Assembly (NCBI RefSeq): GCF_017875955.1
Contig: NZ_JAGINK010000001.1
Location: 2,146,001 to 2,210,000 of the forward strand
Length of the DNA: 64,000 nucleotides
Source: Pseudomonas sp. BP8
GTDB taxonomy: Bacteria > Pseudomonadota > Gammaproteobacteria > Pseudomonadales > Pseudomonadaceae
Reading direction: 5' to 3'
In this document: positions 53,212 to 61,855 of the stretch, in pieces
Layout of the letters: every line of letters begins with the position of its first letter
Position numbering within the stretch: position 1 is the first letter of the stretch
Position numbers and translations under genes: made by a program
Notes under the pieces: generated by a model
The model's input: only the letters and a program-made list of their open reading frames with translations
The model's database searches: none
Told to the model about the DNA's origin: nothing

Positions 53212-53261
53212 AACGGCCGGGGCATGTCCCCGGCCCCAGCAATTGAATAGAGGCGGCAGTA

Positions 53262-54089
53262 GTGTCTACGGGTAATTTGGATTTCGAACAGTTCCGGGTC
53301 TTCCTGGAGAAAGCCTGTGGCATCTTGCTGGGTGAGAATAAGCAGTACCTGGTCTCGAGCCGTCTCAACAAGTTGATGGAGCAGCAGGGTATCAAGTCGC
53401 TGGGCGAGCTTGTCCAGCGCATCCAGAGCCAGCCGCGCAGCGGCCTGCGCGAGCAGGTGGTCGACGCCATGACCACCAACGAGACGCTCTGGTTTCGCGA
53501 TACCTACCCGTTCGAAGTGCTCAAGAACAAGGTTATCCCGGAGTTCATCAAGGGTAATCCGGGGCAGCGTCTGCGGATCTGGTCGGCGGCGTGCTCTTCG
53601 GGGCAGGAGCCGTATTCGCTGTCGATGGCCATCGACGAGTTCGAGCGCAGTAACCTCGGCCAGTTGAAGATGGGTGCGCAGATTGTTGCCACTGACTTGT
53701 CGGGCACCATGCTGACCAACTGCAAGAGCGGCGAGTACGACAGCCTGGCGATTGCGCGTGGCTTGTCGCCGGAGCGCCTGCAGCGTTACTTCGATCCCAA
53801 GGGGGCGGGGCGTTATGCGATCAAGGCGCCGATTCGCAGCCGGGTCGAGTTTCGCTCGTTCAACCTGCTCGACAGTTATGCGGCGCTGGGCAAGTTTGAT
53901 GTGGTGTTCTGCCGGAACGTGTTGATCTACTTCTCGGCGCAGGTGAAGAAAGACATCTTGTTGCGTATTCACAGCACGTTGAAGCCTGGCGGGTATCTGT
54001 TCCTGGGGGCTTCCGAAGCGCTCAATGGCTTGCCGGATCATTATCAGATGGTTCAGTGCAGTCCTGGGATCATTTACCAGGCCAAGTGA
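53262..54089 (+). CDS. cheR: Chemoreceptor methyltransferase CheR
   Basis: A 275-residue SAM-dependent methyltransferase that methylates glutamates of chemoreceptors. It has the N-terminal helical domain, TTNETLWFRDTYPFEVL, the SAM motif IWSAACSSGQEPYSLSM and FDVVFCRNVLIYF. The start is GTG at 53262 (STGNLDFEQFRVFLE), with AGGCGG upstream. It follows cheV by 50 bases and ends in a good terminator. Confidence 0.95.
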   Translation: MSTGNLDFEQFRVFLEKACGILLGENKQYLVSSRLNKLMEQQGIKSLGELVQRIQSQPRSGLREQVVDAMTTNETLWFRDTYPFEVLKNKVIPEFIKGNPGQRLRIWSAACSSGQEPYSLSMAIDEFERSNLGQLKMGAQIVATDLSGTMLTNCKSGEYDSLAIARGLSPERLQRYFDPKGAGRYAIKAPIRSRVEFRSFNLLDSYAALGKFDVVFCRNVLIYFSAQVKKDILLRIHSTLKPGGYLFLGASEALNGLPDHYQMVQCSPGIIYQAK

Positions 54090-54100
54090 TTGGACTGATG

Positions 54101-54136
54101 AAAAAAACCGGCGTCGTCAGGCGCCGGTTTTTTTTG
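54101..54136 (+). terminator. Terminator of cheV-cheR
   Basis: AAAACCGGCG/CGCCGGTTTT with an 8-base loop and a run of eight T, 11 bases behind cheR. Confidence 0.92.
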
Positions 54137-54158
54137 GCCTCGCGCCTGGCTTAAGCGC

Positions 54159-54269
54159 CTGGGGCTGCTTTGCAGCCCTTTCGCGACACAAGGCCGCTCC
54201 CACAGGTACTGCGCGGTCCCCCCTGTGGGAGCGGCCTTGTGTCGCGAAAGGGGCGCAAAGCGCCCCCAG
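54159..54269. repeat. Inverted REP-type doublet
   Basis: Arms 54159-54206 and 54222-54269 are near-complementary, with the GTGGGAGCGGCCTTGTGTCG core of the element at 45721-45880. It lies between cheR and the flgB promoter region. Confidence 0.85.
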
Positions 54270-54337
54270 CATTACCGGCTCCCACGAAGAAATCAGCGAA
54301 ACCACGGAACCCGATTGCCTGGCGTCAATTTTTTGGA

Positions 54338-54400
54338 TTGCCGCTTTTGCCGCTCAGTGATTGCCGCTCGCCACTCGCCAAGCGGAAGCACTTTGCCGCT
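54338..54400 (+). promoter_or_regulatory. Four TTGCCGCT motifs upstream of the flgB promoter
   Basis: Exact copies at 54338-54345, 54347-54354, 54361-54368 and 54393-54400, all in the same orientation. They lie 65-127 bases upstream of the -24 element of the flgB sigma-54 promoter, where an enhancer-binding protein such as FleQ or FleR would bind. The motif itself is not one I know from the literature. Confidence 0.6.
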
Positions 54401-54463
54401 TTTCTGGCATGGCAGAGTGCCGCGTAGCTGGCAATGTCCCGGTTTACGTGGCTTCGGCCTGGT

Positions 54464-54479
54464 TGGCACAGGCCTTGCT
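54464..54479 (+). promoter_or_regulatory. Sigma-54 promoter of flgB
   Basis: TGGCACAGGCCTTGCT: a full match to TGGCAC-N5-TTGCW. It lies 48 bases before the flgB ATG. Confidence 0.93.
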
Positions 54480-54526
54480 ATAGCTTGACCAACGACATTC
54501 CGGTCAACCGTCGAAGGTTTTCAGAC

Positions 54527-54934
54527 ATGAGCATCAGTTTCGACAAGGCGCTTGGCATTCATGAAAAGGCCCTGGGCTTCCGCGCGCAGCGCGCCGAAGT
54601 GCTGGCCAACAACATTGCCAACGCCGATACGCCCAATTACAAGGCGCGTGACATGGACTTCTCTTCGGTGCTCGCCGCCGAGTCCGACAAGCAGCAGAAA
54701 GGGCGCATTGCCCTGGACCGGACCAATACCCGGCACATCGAGGCACAAGGCCTGGCCATGGCCGACGATAGCCTGCAGTACCGCACGCCGATGCAGCCTT
54801 CGATCGACCAGAACACCGTCGACGCCCAGATCGAGCAGTCCAACTACGCAGAAAACGCGATCGGTTTCCAGGCCAGCTTCACCTTGCTCAACAGTAAATT
54901 CAAAGGGCTGGTATCGGCCCTGCGCGGAGAGTGA
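54527..54934 (+). CDS. flgB: Flagellar proximal rod protein FlgB
   Basis: A 135-residue rod protein: MSISFDKALGIHEKALGFR, the rod motif EVLANNIANADTPNYKARDM, and the C-terminal helix NYAENAIGFQASFTLLNSK. It forms the first layer of the rod. ATG 54527 is taken over a longer open frame (54434) that overlaps the promoter. It starts the flgBCDE transcription unit. Confidence 0.95.
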   Translation: MSISFDKALGIHEKALGFRAQRAEVLANNIANADTPNYKARDMDFSSVLAAESDKQQKGRIALDRTNTRHIEAQGLAMADDSLQYRTPMQPSIDQNTVDAQIEQSNYAENAIGFQASFTLLNSKFKGLVSALRGE

Positions 54935-54936
54935 CC

Positions 54937-55380
54937 ATGTCCCTTGCCAACGTTTTCAACATCGCCGGTAGCGGCATGAGTGCGCAGAATACCCGCCTCA
55001 ACACTGTCGCCTCGAACATCGCCAACGCCGAGACCGTTTCGTCGAGCATCGACCAGACTTACCGCGCGCGTCACCCGGTGTTCGCCACCACCTTCCAGCA
55101 GGCCCAGGGCGGCGTCGGGCAATCGCTGTTCGAAGACCAGGGCGAGGCCGGCCAGGGCGTGCAGGTCATGGGTATCGTCGAGGATCAGAGCAATCTGGAA
55201 GCCCGCTACGAGCCCAACCATCCGGCGGCGAACAAAGACGGCTACGTCTATTACCCGAACGTCAACGTGGTCGAGGAAATGGCTGACATGATTTCCGCCA
55301 ATCGCTCGTTCCAGACCAACGCCGAGCTGATGAACACCGCCAAGACCATGATGCAGAAAGTGCTGACCCTGGGTCAGTGA
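54937..55380 (+). CDS. flgC: Flagellar proximal rod protein FlgC
   Basis: A 147-residue rod protein with SGMSAQNTRLNTVASNIANAE near the N-terminus, the NVVEEMADMISANRSFQTNAE C-terminal signature and KTMMQKVLTLGQ at the end. ATG 54937 lies 2 bases past the flgB stop; GTG 54931 would overlap flgB. Confidence 0.95.
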   Translation: MSLANVFNIAGSGMSAQNTRLNTVASNIANAETVSSSIDQTYRARHPVFATTFQQAQGGVGQSLFEDQGEAGQGVQVMGIVEDQSNLEARYEPNHPAANKDGYVYYPNVNVVEEMADMISANRSFQTNAELMNTAKTMMQKVLTLGQ

Positions 55381-55395
55381 TAAGGAATCAGGACC

Positions 55396-56097
55396 ATGGC
55401 TATCGATAGCACTTCGCTCAATGACGTCCTCGCGGCGTCGGGTGTCAGCACCGGCACCAAGAAGACCGCCACCAACACTGCATCTCAGACCGGCACCGAT
55501 ACCCTCGGCAAAGACGCGTTCCTGCAGCTGCTGGTTACCCAGATGCAGCACCAGAACCCGCTGGACCCACAGGACAACGGCGAGTTCGTGGCGCAGTTGG
55601 CGCAGTTCAGCAGTCTCGAGGGGATTACCTCGCTGAACGATTCGGTCAATACCATCACCAGTTCGCTGGGCTCGTCCCAGGCCTTGCAGGCATCGTCGCT
55701 GGTGGGGCGCTCGGTGGTCGTGCAGAACGACAAGGCCGTGGTCGACACCAGCGAGAGCTTCAACGCGCAGTTTGTGGTGCCGCAGTCGATCAGCGAAGCG
55801 AAGATCACCATCAAGGACAAGGACGGCAACACCGTCAAGACCATCGAGATGGGCGAGCAGGCGGCTGGTTACGCCGACTTCATCTGGGATGGCACCAATT
55901 CGAGTGGCGAGAAGGTCGACCCGGGTACCTACACCTTCACTGCCAGCACCACCGTGGACGGCCAGTCGGTGCAGATGAATACCCTGCTGCCGGCGAAAGT
56001 GACCAGCGTCAGCTTTAGTGCCTCCGGCGAAATGGTGCTGAACCTGGCCGGGCTAGGGAAGGTTTCCCTGTCCGACGTACAAACCATCGGGATCTAA
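55396..56097 (+). CDS. flgD: Flagellar hook assembly scaffold FlgD
   Basis: A 233-residue hook-cap protein. The N-terminal TLGKDAFLQLLVTQMQHQNP and DNGEFVAQLAQFSSLEGI are the FlgD signature. Residues about 120-200 form the FLG-type domain (GYADFIWDGTNSSGEKVDPG). It caps the growing hook and is then lost. Confidence 0.95.
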   Translation: MAIDSTSLNDVLAASGVSTGTKKTATNTASQTGTDTLGKDAFLQLLVTQMQHQNPLDPQDNGEFVAQLAQFSSLEGITSLNDSVNTITSSLGSSQALQASSLVGRSVVVQNDKAVVDTSESFNAQFVVPQSISEAKITIKDKDGNTVKTIEMGEQAAGYADFIWDGTNSSGEKVDPGTYTFTASTTVDGQSVQMNTLLPAKVTSVSFSASGEMVLNLAGLGKVSLSDVQTIGI

Positions 56098-56127
56098 GGC
56101 CGACTAGACGGCAACAGGAGCAATTAC

Positions 56128-57891
56128 ATGTCTTTCAATATCGGTCTTAGCGGTCTGTACGCAGCCAACAAGCAACTTGACGTTACTGGCAACAACATCG
56201 CCAACGTCAACACCACCGGTTTCAAATCGTCGCGCGCCGAGTTCGCCGACGTCTATGCCGGCGCCAACCGCCTGGGCGTGGGCAAGAACCAGATCGGCAA
56301 CGGCGTACGCCTGGCAGCGGTCTCCCAGCAGTTCACCCAGGGTGACATCAACAACACCGGCAACGTGCTGGACATGGGGATTCAGGGGCAGGGCTTCTTT
56401 ATCCTCAACGACAACGGCTCGAAGATGTACACCCGTGCCGGTGCCTTCCAGACCAACAAAGACAACTTCGTGGTCACCGCCGACGGCATGCGCCTGCAAG
56501 GCTATGCTGCGGACACGGCCGGCAACATCCAGAAGGGTTCGCTAACCGACCTGAAGATCGACACTTCGGCACTGCAACCCAAGGCTACCAGCCTGATCGA
56601 CCAGGGGCTGAACCTGAACTCCTCGGCAGCGTCGATCCCGTTCCAGATCTTCGACAACAGCACCCCGCCGGTCATGGCCGCGTTCAATCCGGCTGATCCG
56701 ACCACCTACACCCAGGCGTTCACCAGCAAGGCCACCGACAGTGCCGGTGTCGAGCACGACGTCCAGCAGTACTACCGCAAGACCGGCACCAACCAGTACA
56801 CCATGTACACCCTGGTCGACGGCCGCAACCCCTACGATCCAAGCAGCACCGCGCCGCTGTCGGGCACCATCAACTACAACAATGATGGCTCCATCAGCTC
56901 GATGACTGCCGACACCACCGGTGTACCGGCGGGCGCTTCGTTCACGGTCAACAACAACGCCTTCAGCATGGTTGGCTGGGTGCCGGCCGAGCAGGATGTC
57001 AATGGTGACTGGGTAGCCAGTGGCGCCACTGGCGCTGCGGGTGGTATCTCCCTGGCGACCAGCAACCTGCCGGTGATGGTCGCCAACAAGGCCTTCGATC
57101 CGTCCGATGAAACGACGTACAGCAAGTCGTTCCCGACCAAGGTCTTCGACAGCCAGGGTAACGAGCACACCCTCGAGCAGTTCTACCGCAAGACCAGCAC
57201 CAACGAGTGGACCTTGTACACCTTGGTTGATGGTCGCAATCCGTTCAACCCGGCCAGCACCGAGCCGCTGGTGGGCACCATCAACTTCAACAGCGACGGC
57301 AGCGTCAACTCGATGACTGCGGACAACACCGGGCATCCGGCAGGCTCTTCGTTCACGGTGACCAACAGCGTCTTCAGCATGGTCGGCTGGGTGCCTGCGG
57401 TTGAAGATCCGGCCGGTGTATGGGGTTCCAATGGTGCGGTAGGCGATGCCGCTGGCATGCGTCTGTCGATGAACAGCACCACCTCCTACAACACCGAGAG
57501 CGCACGCATGTCGCAATCTCAGGACGGTTATGCCACTGGCATCCTGTCCAGCCTGAGCATCGACTCGACCGGCGTACTGTTCGCCAGCTTCAGCAACTCG
57601 CAGTCGCGCGCTGTTGGTCAGGTGGCCATCGCCAGCTTTGCCAACGAGCAAGGTCTGCAGCAACAGGGCGGTACCCGCTGGACTGAAACCTACACCTCCG
57701 GCATCCCTGGTATCGACTCGCCGAAGACCGGCACGCTGGGCAGTGTCGAGTCCAACGCATTGGAAGGCTCCAACGTCAACCTGACCCAGGAGCTGGTCGA
57801 GTTGATCAAGGCGCAGAGCAACTACCAGGCCAACGCCAAGACCATCTCCACCGAAAGCACCATCATGCAGACCATCATTCAGATGGCCTGA
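56128..57891 (+). CDS. flgE: Flagellar hook protein FlgE with internal duplication
   Basis: A 587-residue hook protein, well above the roughly 400-460 usual for FlgE. The N-terminal rod motif (LSGLYAANKQLDVTGNNIAN) and the C-terminal NLTQELVELIKAQSNYQANA are standard. The middle contains a tandem repeat of 134 residues: repeat 1 at 181-314 and repeat 2 at 315 to about 447. Both carry YRKT, YTLVDGRNP, SSMTAD or NSMTAD, PAGxSFTV and FSMVGWVPA. The repeated part falls in the outer D2-type region of the hook, so it would enlarge the hook surface. It ends on a terminator. Confidence 0.95.
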   Translation: MSFNIGLSGLYAANKQLDVTGNNIANVNTTGFKSSRAEFADVYAGANRLGVGKNQIGNGVRLAAVSQQFTQGDINNTGNVLDMGIQGQGFFILNDNGSKMYTRAGAFQTNKDNFVVTADGMRLQGYAADTAGNIQKGSLTDLKIDTSALQPKATSLIDQGLNLNSSAASIPFQIFDNSTPPVMAAFNPADPTTYTQAFTSKATDSAGVEHDVQQYYRKTGTNQYTMYTLVDGRNPYDPSSTAPLSGTINYNNDGSISSMTADTTGVPAGASFTVNNNAFSMVGWVPAEQDVNGDWVASGATGAAGGISLATSNLPVMVANKAFDPSDETTYSKSFPTKVFDSQGNEHTLEQFYRKTSTNEWTLYTLVDGRNPFNPASTEPLVGTINFNSDGSVNSMTADNTGHPAGSSFTVTNSVFSMVGWVPAVEDPAGVWGSNGAVGDAAGMRLSMNSTTSYNTESARMSQSQDGYATGILSSLSIDSTGVLFASFSNSQSRAVGQVAIASFANEQGLQQQGGTRWTETYTSGIPGIDSPKTGTLGSVESNALEGSNVNLTQELVELIKAQSNYQANAKTISTESTIMQTIIQMA

Positions 57892-57916
57892 TGAGTTGCT
57901 GAAGCAGGCGTAATCA

Positions 57917-57950
57917 CAGACCCCTTGATCGCAAGGGGTCTGTCGTTTTT
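57917..57950 (+). terminator. Terminator of flgBCDE
   Basis: A perfect 11-bp stem (CAGACCCCTTG with CAAGGGGTCTG) with a 4-base loop, followed by TCGTTTTT. Confidence 0.9.
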
Positions 57951-57962
57951 GAGGAGCAGCTC

Positions 57963-58148
57963 ATGAAGTACCTTATCGTCGCCTGTGCTGCTGCGCTGTT
58001 TCTGCTCCAGGCGCAGGCCGGGACTGCACCATGGTGGCGTTGGGAGAGCCAGGCCGATGGGCGCCTAGTGTGCTCGCAGTGGTCGCCGGGGGAGGGCTGG
58101 AAGCGCTTTGCCGGGCCTTACACCAATGGCGGCTGCCGAGCGCCGTAG
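57963..58148 (+). CDS. Small secreted protein between flgE and flgF (61 aa)
   Basis: A 61-residue protein with a signal peptide (MKYLIVACAAALFLLQAQA, cleavage near residue 20) and a mature part rich in tryptophan (APWWRWESQADGR, WSPGEGWKRF) with two cysteines. GAGGAG lies 6 bases before the ATG, directly against the flgE terminator. It is predicted periplasmic or secreted; function unknown. Its position inside the rod/hook cluster suggests a link to flagella. Confidence 0.65.
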   Translation: MKYLIVACAAALFLLQAQAGTAPWWRWESQADGRLVCSQWSPGEGWKRFAGPYTNGGCRAP

Positions 58149-58250
58149 GCATGGGCTGCGCAGCGGCCCCGGCAGGTCCAAGTCGTGCGCAGTGCCAACG
58201 GCCGCGCATTGACCTGATCCCAAGCGGGTTTGCCGTCCCCGGCAACATGG

Positions 58251-58266
58251 CGCCGGATATCCGGCG
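58251..58266. promoter_or_regulatory. 16-bp perfect palindrome
   Basis: CGCCGGATATCCGGCG, 65 bases upstream of the flgF sigma-54 site. It could be a protein-binding site or a small hairpin; no assignment is made. Confidence 0.35.
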
Positions 58267-58330
58267 GCCGTCTTTCCCTGACTCGCCTTAAAACCCCGTA
58301 TTCACTGGCTTTTTCATCTTTTTTGAAAGT

Positions 58331-58346
58331 TGGTTCGGAACTTGCT
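58331..58346 (+). promoter_or_regulatory. Sigma-54 promoter of flgF
   Basis: TGGTTCGGAACTTGCT: GG-N10-GC with TTGC at -12, but TTC instead of CAC in the -24 part. An inverted TTGCCGCT (AGCGGCAA, 58370-58377) lies just downstream in the leader. Confidence 0.7.
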
Positions 58347-58405
58347 TTGTTGCCTGCACAGCAGCGGCGAGCGGCAAACGATCGCCAGTGCAGCGGAGAA
58401 TGACT

Positions 58406-59146
58406 GTGGACAAGATGCTTTACGTGGCCATGACCGGCGCCAGCCAGAACGCGCTCGCGCAGAAGGCCCACGCCAACAACCTGGCGAACATTTCCACCAA
58501 CGGCTTCCAGCGTGACCTCGAGCAGGCGCGTTCGATGCCGGTGTTTGGTGACAGCTTTCCGTCGCGCGCGTTTGCCCTGAGCGAGCGCCCGGCCACCGAC
58601 TTCAGCGCCGGTGCCCTGGTTGAAACCGGGCGCGAACTGGACGTCGCGGTCAGCGGCAACGGCTTTATCGCCGTGCAGGCACCCGACGGCAGCGAGGCCT
58701 ATGTGCGTACCGGTAGCCTGAACATCGACGCCCTCGGTGTGCTGCGTGCCGGCAACGGCATGCCGGTGATAGGCAATGGCGGCCCGATCGCCATTCCGCC
58801 CGAGCAGAAGGTCGAGGTCGGCGAAGACGGCACCATCAGCATTCGCGCCATGGGCGAGGATCCGCGGGTGATGGCCGAAGTCGACCGGATCAAGCTGGTC
58901 AACCCCGACATCAAAGGCCTGACCAAAGGCCTGGACGGCATGATCCACACCACCAGCGGCCAGCCGGCCGATGCCGACATCAACGTCAAGGTGGTCTCGG
59001 GCTTCCTTGAGTCGAGCAACGTCAACGCCGTCGAAGAGATGACCTCGGTGCTGGCGCTGTCCCGTCAATTCGAACTGCACGTCAAGATGATGAACACGGC
59101 CAAGGAAGGCGACGAAGCCATGGCGCGTGTTTTGCAAATCGGCTAA
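58406..59146 (+). CDS. flgF: Flagellar proximal rod protein FlgF
   Basis: A 246-residue rod protein: DKMLYVAMTGASQNALAQKA then NLANISTNGFQRDL, and the C-terminal NAVEEMTSVLALSRQFELHV. The start is GTG 58406, with GGAG 8 bases upstream, giving the family N-terminus; ATG 58388 overlaps that ribosome site. It opens the flgFGHIJK unit behind its own sigma-54 site. Confidence 0.94.
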   Translation: MDKMLYVAMTGASQNALAQKAHANNLANISTNGFQRDLEQARSMPVFGDSFPSRAFALSERPATDFSAGALVETGRELDVAVSGNGFIAVQAPDGSEAYVRTGSLNIDALGVLRAGNGMPVIGNGGPIAIPPEQKVEVGEDGTISIRAMGEDPRVMAEVDRIKLVNPDIKGLTKGLDGMIHTTSGQPADADINVKVVSGFLESSNVNAVEEMTSVLALSRQFELHVKMMNTAKEGDEAMARVLQIG

Positions 59147-59192
59147 TCACATTTGAACGGGTGCCGTAAAACAGGCGCACGAGGAGAACACT

Positions 59193-59978
59193 ATGCTTCC
59201 GGCTCTTTGGGTCGCTAAAACCGGTCTGTCCGCCCAGGACACCAACCTGACGGTCATTTCCAACAACCTGGCCAACGTCTCGACCACCGGCTTCAAACGT
59301 GATCGCGCCGAGTTCCAGGACCTGCTCTACCAGGTCAAGCGCCAACCAGGTGCCCAGTCGACCCAGGACAGCGAACTGCCGTCGGGCCTGCAGGTCGGTA
59401 CCGGTGTGCGCATTGTCGGCACCCAGAAAAACTTCCAGGTCGGCAGCCTGCAGACCACCGAGAACCCGCTGGACATGGCCGTCAACGGTCGCGGTTTCTT
59501 CCAGGTGCTGCAGCCCGACGGTACCGTCTCCTACACCCGTGACGGTACTTTCCACCTGAACTCCGATGGCCAGGTCGTCACTGCCAACGGCTTCGCCCTG
59601 GAGCCGGCCATCGTCGTGCCCAACGATGCCCAGACCTTCACCGTTGGCCAGGATGGCACCGTGTCGATCACCATCGCCGGTAACCCGGCTGCGCAGGTCA
59701 TCGGCAACATCCAGACCGCCGACTTCATCAACCCGGCCGGCCTGCAGGCGATGGGCAACAACCTGTTCCTGGAAACCGCTGCCAGTGGCGCGCCGCAGGT
59801 GGGTACGCCGGGCCTGAACGGCTTTGGTACGACCCTGCAGCAGACCTTGGAAAACTCCAACGTCAGCACCGTTGAAGAGCTGGTCAACATGATCACCACT
59901 CAGCGTGCCTACGAGATGAACTCCAAAGTCATCTCCACCGCCGACCAGATGCTGTCGTTCGTCACCCAGCAGCTGTAA
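59193..59978 (+). CDS. flgG: Flagellar distal rod protein FlgG
   Basis: A 261-residue rod protein: MLPALWVAKTGLSAQDTNLT, VISNNLANVSTTGFKRDRAE and the C-terminal STVEELVNMITTQRAYEMNS. It is the standard length. It forms the distal rod that passes the LP ring. It follows flgF by 46 bases with GAGGAG upstream. Confidence 0.96.
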   Translation: MLPALWVAKTGLSAQDTNLTVISNNLANVSTTGFKRDRAEFQDLLYQVKRQPGAQSTQDSELPSGLQVGTGVRIVGTQKNFQVGSLQTTENPLDMAVNGRGFFQVLQPDGTVSYTRDGTFHLNSDGQVVTANGFALEPAIVVPNDAQTFTVGQDGTVSITIAGNPAAQVIGNIQTADFINPAGLQAMGNNLFLETAASGAPQVGTPGLNGFGTTLQQTLENSNVSTVEELVNMITTQRAYEMNSKVISTADQMLSFVTQQL

Positions 59979-60026
59979 TCCCTGAGGTCGCTGTTGCAGC
60001 GTCTGTTCCACCGTGAGGTAAGTGTC

Positions 60027-60722
60027 ATGAAGCGTCTGTTGTCCGTATTCGCCCTGGGGGGGGCGGTGTTGTTGGCCGGTTGCGTCGGTCCGACGCCCAA
60101 ACCCAACGACCCGTACTACGCGCCGGTGTTGCCGCGCACCCCATTGCCGGCGTCGGCCAACAACGGTTCGATCTACCAGGCCGGTTTCGAACAGGACATG
60201 TACGGCGACCGCAAGGCGTTCCGGGTCGGTGACATCATCACCATCACCCTGAACGAGCGCACCTCGGCCAGCAAGAGCGCCAACTCGCAGATCGACAAGG
60301 ACAGCACGGCCAACATCGGCCTGACCTCGTTGTTTGGCGCGATCCCCAACACCAATAACCCGTTGGGCAGTGGCGACCTGTCGCTCGATGCCGGCTACAG
60401 CGGCAGCCGTGCGACCAAGGGCGACAGCAAGGCGGCCCAGGGCAATACCTTGACCGGCTCGATCACCGTCACCGTGGCCGAAGTGCTGCCCAACGGCATC
60501 ATTGCCGTGCGCGGCGAGAAGTGGATGACCCTCAATACCGGTGACGAACTGGTACGCATCGCCGGATTGATCCGCGCCGATGACATCGCGACCGACAACA
60601 CCGTGCCATCGACCCGTATTGCCGATGCGCGCATCACTTATTCGGGTACTGGCTCGTTTGCCGATGCCAGCCAGCCGGGTTGGTTGGACCGCTTCTTCAT
60701 CAGCCCGCTGTGGCCTTTCTGA
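60027..60722 (+). CDS. flgH: Flagellar L-ring lipoprotein FlgH
   Basis: A 231-residue outer-membrane lipoprotein: the lipobox LLAGC places the lipidated cysteine at about residue 19. [20 protein letters not shown] and [20 protein letters not shown] are FlgH signatures. It forms the L ring. ATG 60027 is preceded by GAGGTA; a start at 59994 would add 11 residues before the signal. Confidence 0.95.
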   Translation: MKRLLSVFALGGAVLLAGCVGPTPKPNDPYYAPVLPRTPLPASANNGSIYQAGFEQDMYGDRKAFRVGDIITITLNERTSASKSANSQIDKDSTANIGLTSLFGAIPNTNNPLGSGDLSLDAGYSGSRATKGDSKAAQGNTLTGSITVTVAEVLPNGIIAVRGEKWMTLNTGDELVRIAGLIRADDIATDNTVPSTRIADARITYSGTGSFADASQPGWLDRFFISPLWPF

Positions 60723-60734
60723 GTCTGGATGCCC

Positions 60735-61844
60735 ATGTTCAACATCAGGCAGCTGATTGCCGCAACACTCCTCATGTCCTGTGCGTTCGCCGCTCACGCC
60801 GAACGCCTCAAGGACATCGCCAGTATTTCTGGCGTGCGCACCAACCAGCTGATTGGTTATGGCCTGGTGGTGGGGCTCAACGGCACGGGTGACCAAACCA
60901 CCCAGACCCCGTTCACCCTGCAGACCTTCAACAACATGCTGTCGCAGTTCGGCATCAAGGTACCGGCCGGCTCCGGCAACGTGCAGTTGAAGAACGTCGC
61001 CGCGGTGTCGGTGCATGCCGACCTGCCGGCGTTCGCCAAGCCTGGTCAGGTTGTCGACATCACGGTGTCGTCGATTGGTAACTCGAAGAGCCTGCGCGGC
61101 GGCAGCCTGTTGATGACGCCGCTCAAGGGTATCGACGGCAACGTCTACGCCATCGCCCAGGGCAACCTGGTGGTGGGCGGCTTCGATGCCGAAGGCCGTG
61201 ACGGCTCGAAGATCACCGTCAACGTACCGTCGGCCGGTCGCATCCCCGGCGGTGCCAGCGTCGAGCGGGCCGTGCCGAGCGGTTTCAACCAGGGCAACAG
61301 CCTGACCCTGAACCTCAACCGGCCAGACTTCACCACCGCCAAGCGCATCGTCGACAAGATCAACGACCTGCTCGGCCCGGGTGTCGCCCAAGCCCTGGAT
61401 GGCGGCTCGGTCCGGGTCACGGCGCCGATGGATCCGAGCCAGCGGGTCGATTACCTGTCGATTCTGGAAAACCTCGAGATCGATCCGGGCCAGGCGGTGG
61501 CCAAGGTCATCATCAACTCGCGTACCGGCACCATCGTCATCGGCCAGAACGTCAAGGTGTCGCCGGCAGCCGTGACCCACGGCAGCCTCACCGTGACCAT
61601 TACCGAAGACCCGATCGTCAGCCAGCCGGGGCCGTTCTCCAACGGCCAGACCGCCGTGGTGCCACGCTCGCGGGTCAATGCCGAGCAGGAAGCCAAGCCG
61701 ATGTTCAAGTTCGGCCCGGGGACCACGCTGGATGAAATCGTCCGCGCGGTGAACCAGGTTGGCGCAGCGCCCAGCGACCTGATGGCAATTCTTGAAGCCC
61801 TCAAGCAGGCCGGCGCCTTGCAAGCCGACCTGATCGTGATCTGA
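60735..61844 (+). CDS. flgI: Flagellar P-ring protein FlgI
   Basis: A 369-residue periplasmic protein with a signal peptide ([16 protein letters not shown]) and the core [20 protein letters not shown] then [20 protein letters not shown]. It builds the P ring with FlgA's help. Two ATGs, 60729 and 60735, are possible; 60735 gives the usual MFNIRQ start. Confidence 0.95.
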   Translation: MFNIRQLIAATLLMSCAFAAHAERLKDIASISGVRTNQLIGYGLVVGLNGTGDQTTQTPFTLQTFNNMLSQFGIKVPAGSGNVQLKNVAAVSVHADLPAFAKPGQVVDITVSSIGNSKSLRGGSLLMTPLKGIDGNVYAIAQGNLVVGGFDAEGRDGSKITVNVPSAGRIPGGASVERAVPSGFNQGNSLTLNLNRPDFTTAKRIVDKINDLLGPGVAQALDGGSVRVTAPMDPSQRVDYLSILENLEIDPGQAVAKVIINSRTGTIVIGQNVKVSPAAVTHGSLTVTITEDPIVSQPGPFSNGQTAVVPRSRVNAEQEAKPMFKFGPGTTLDEIVRAVNQVGAAPSDLMAILEALKQAGALQADLIVI

Positions 61845-61855
61845 GGAACCCGCGC

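Noticed and set aside
59082..61823. A 913-residue open frame on the minus strand
   Set aside because: Antisense of flgF-flgI; the plus-strand genes are certain.
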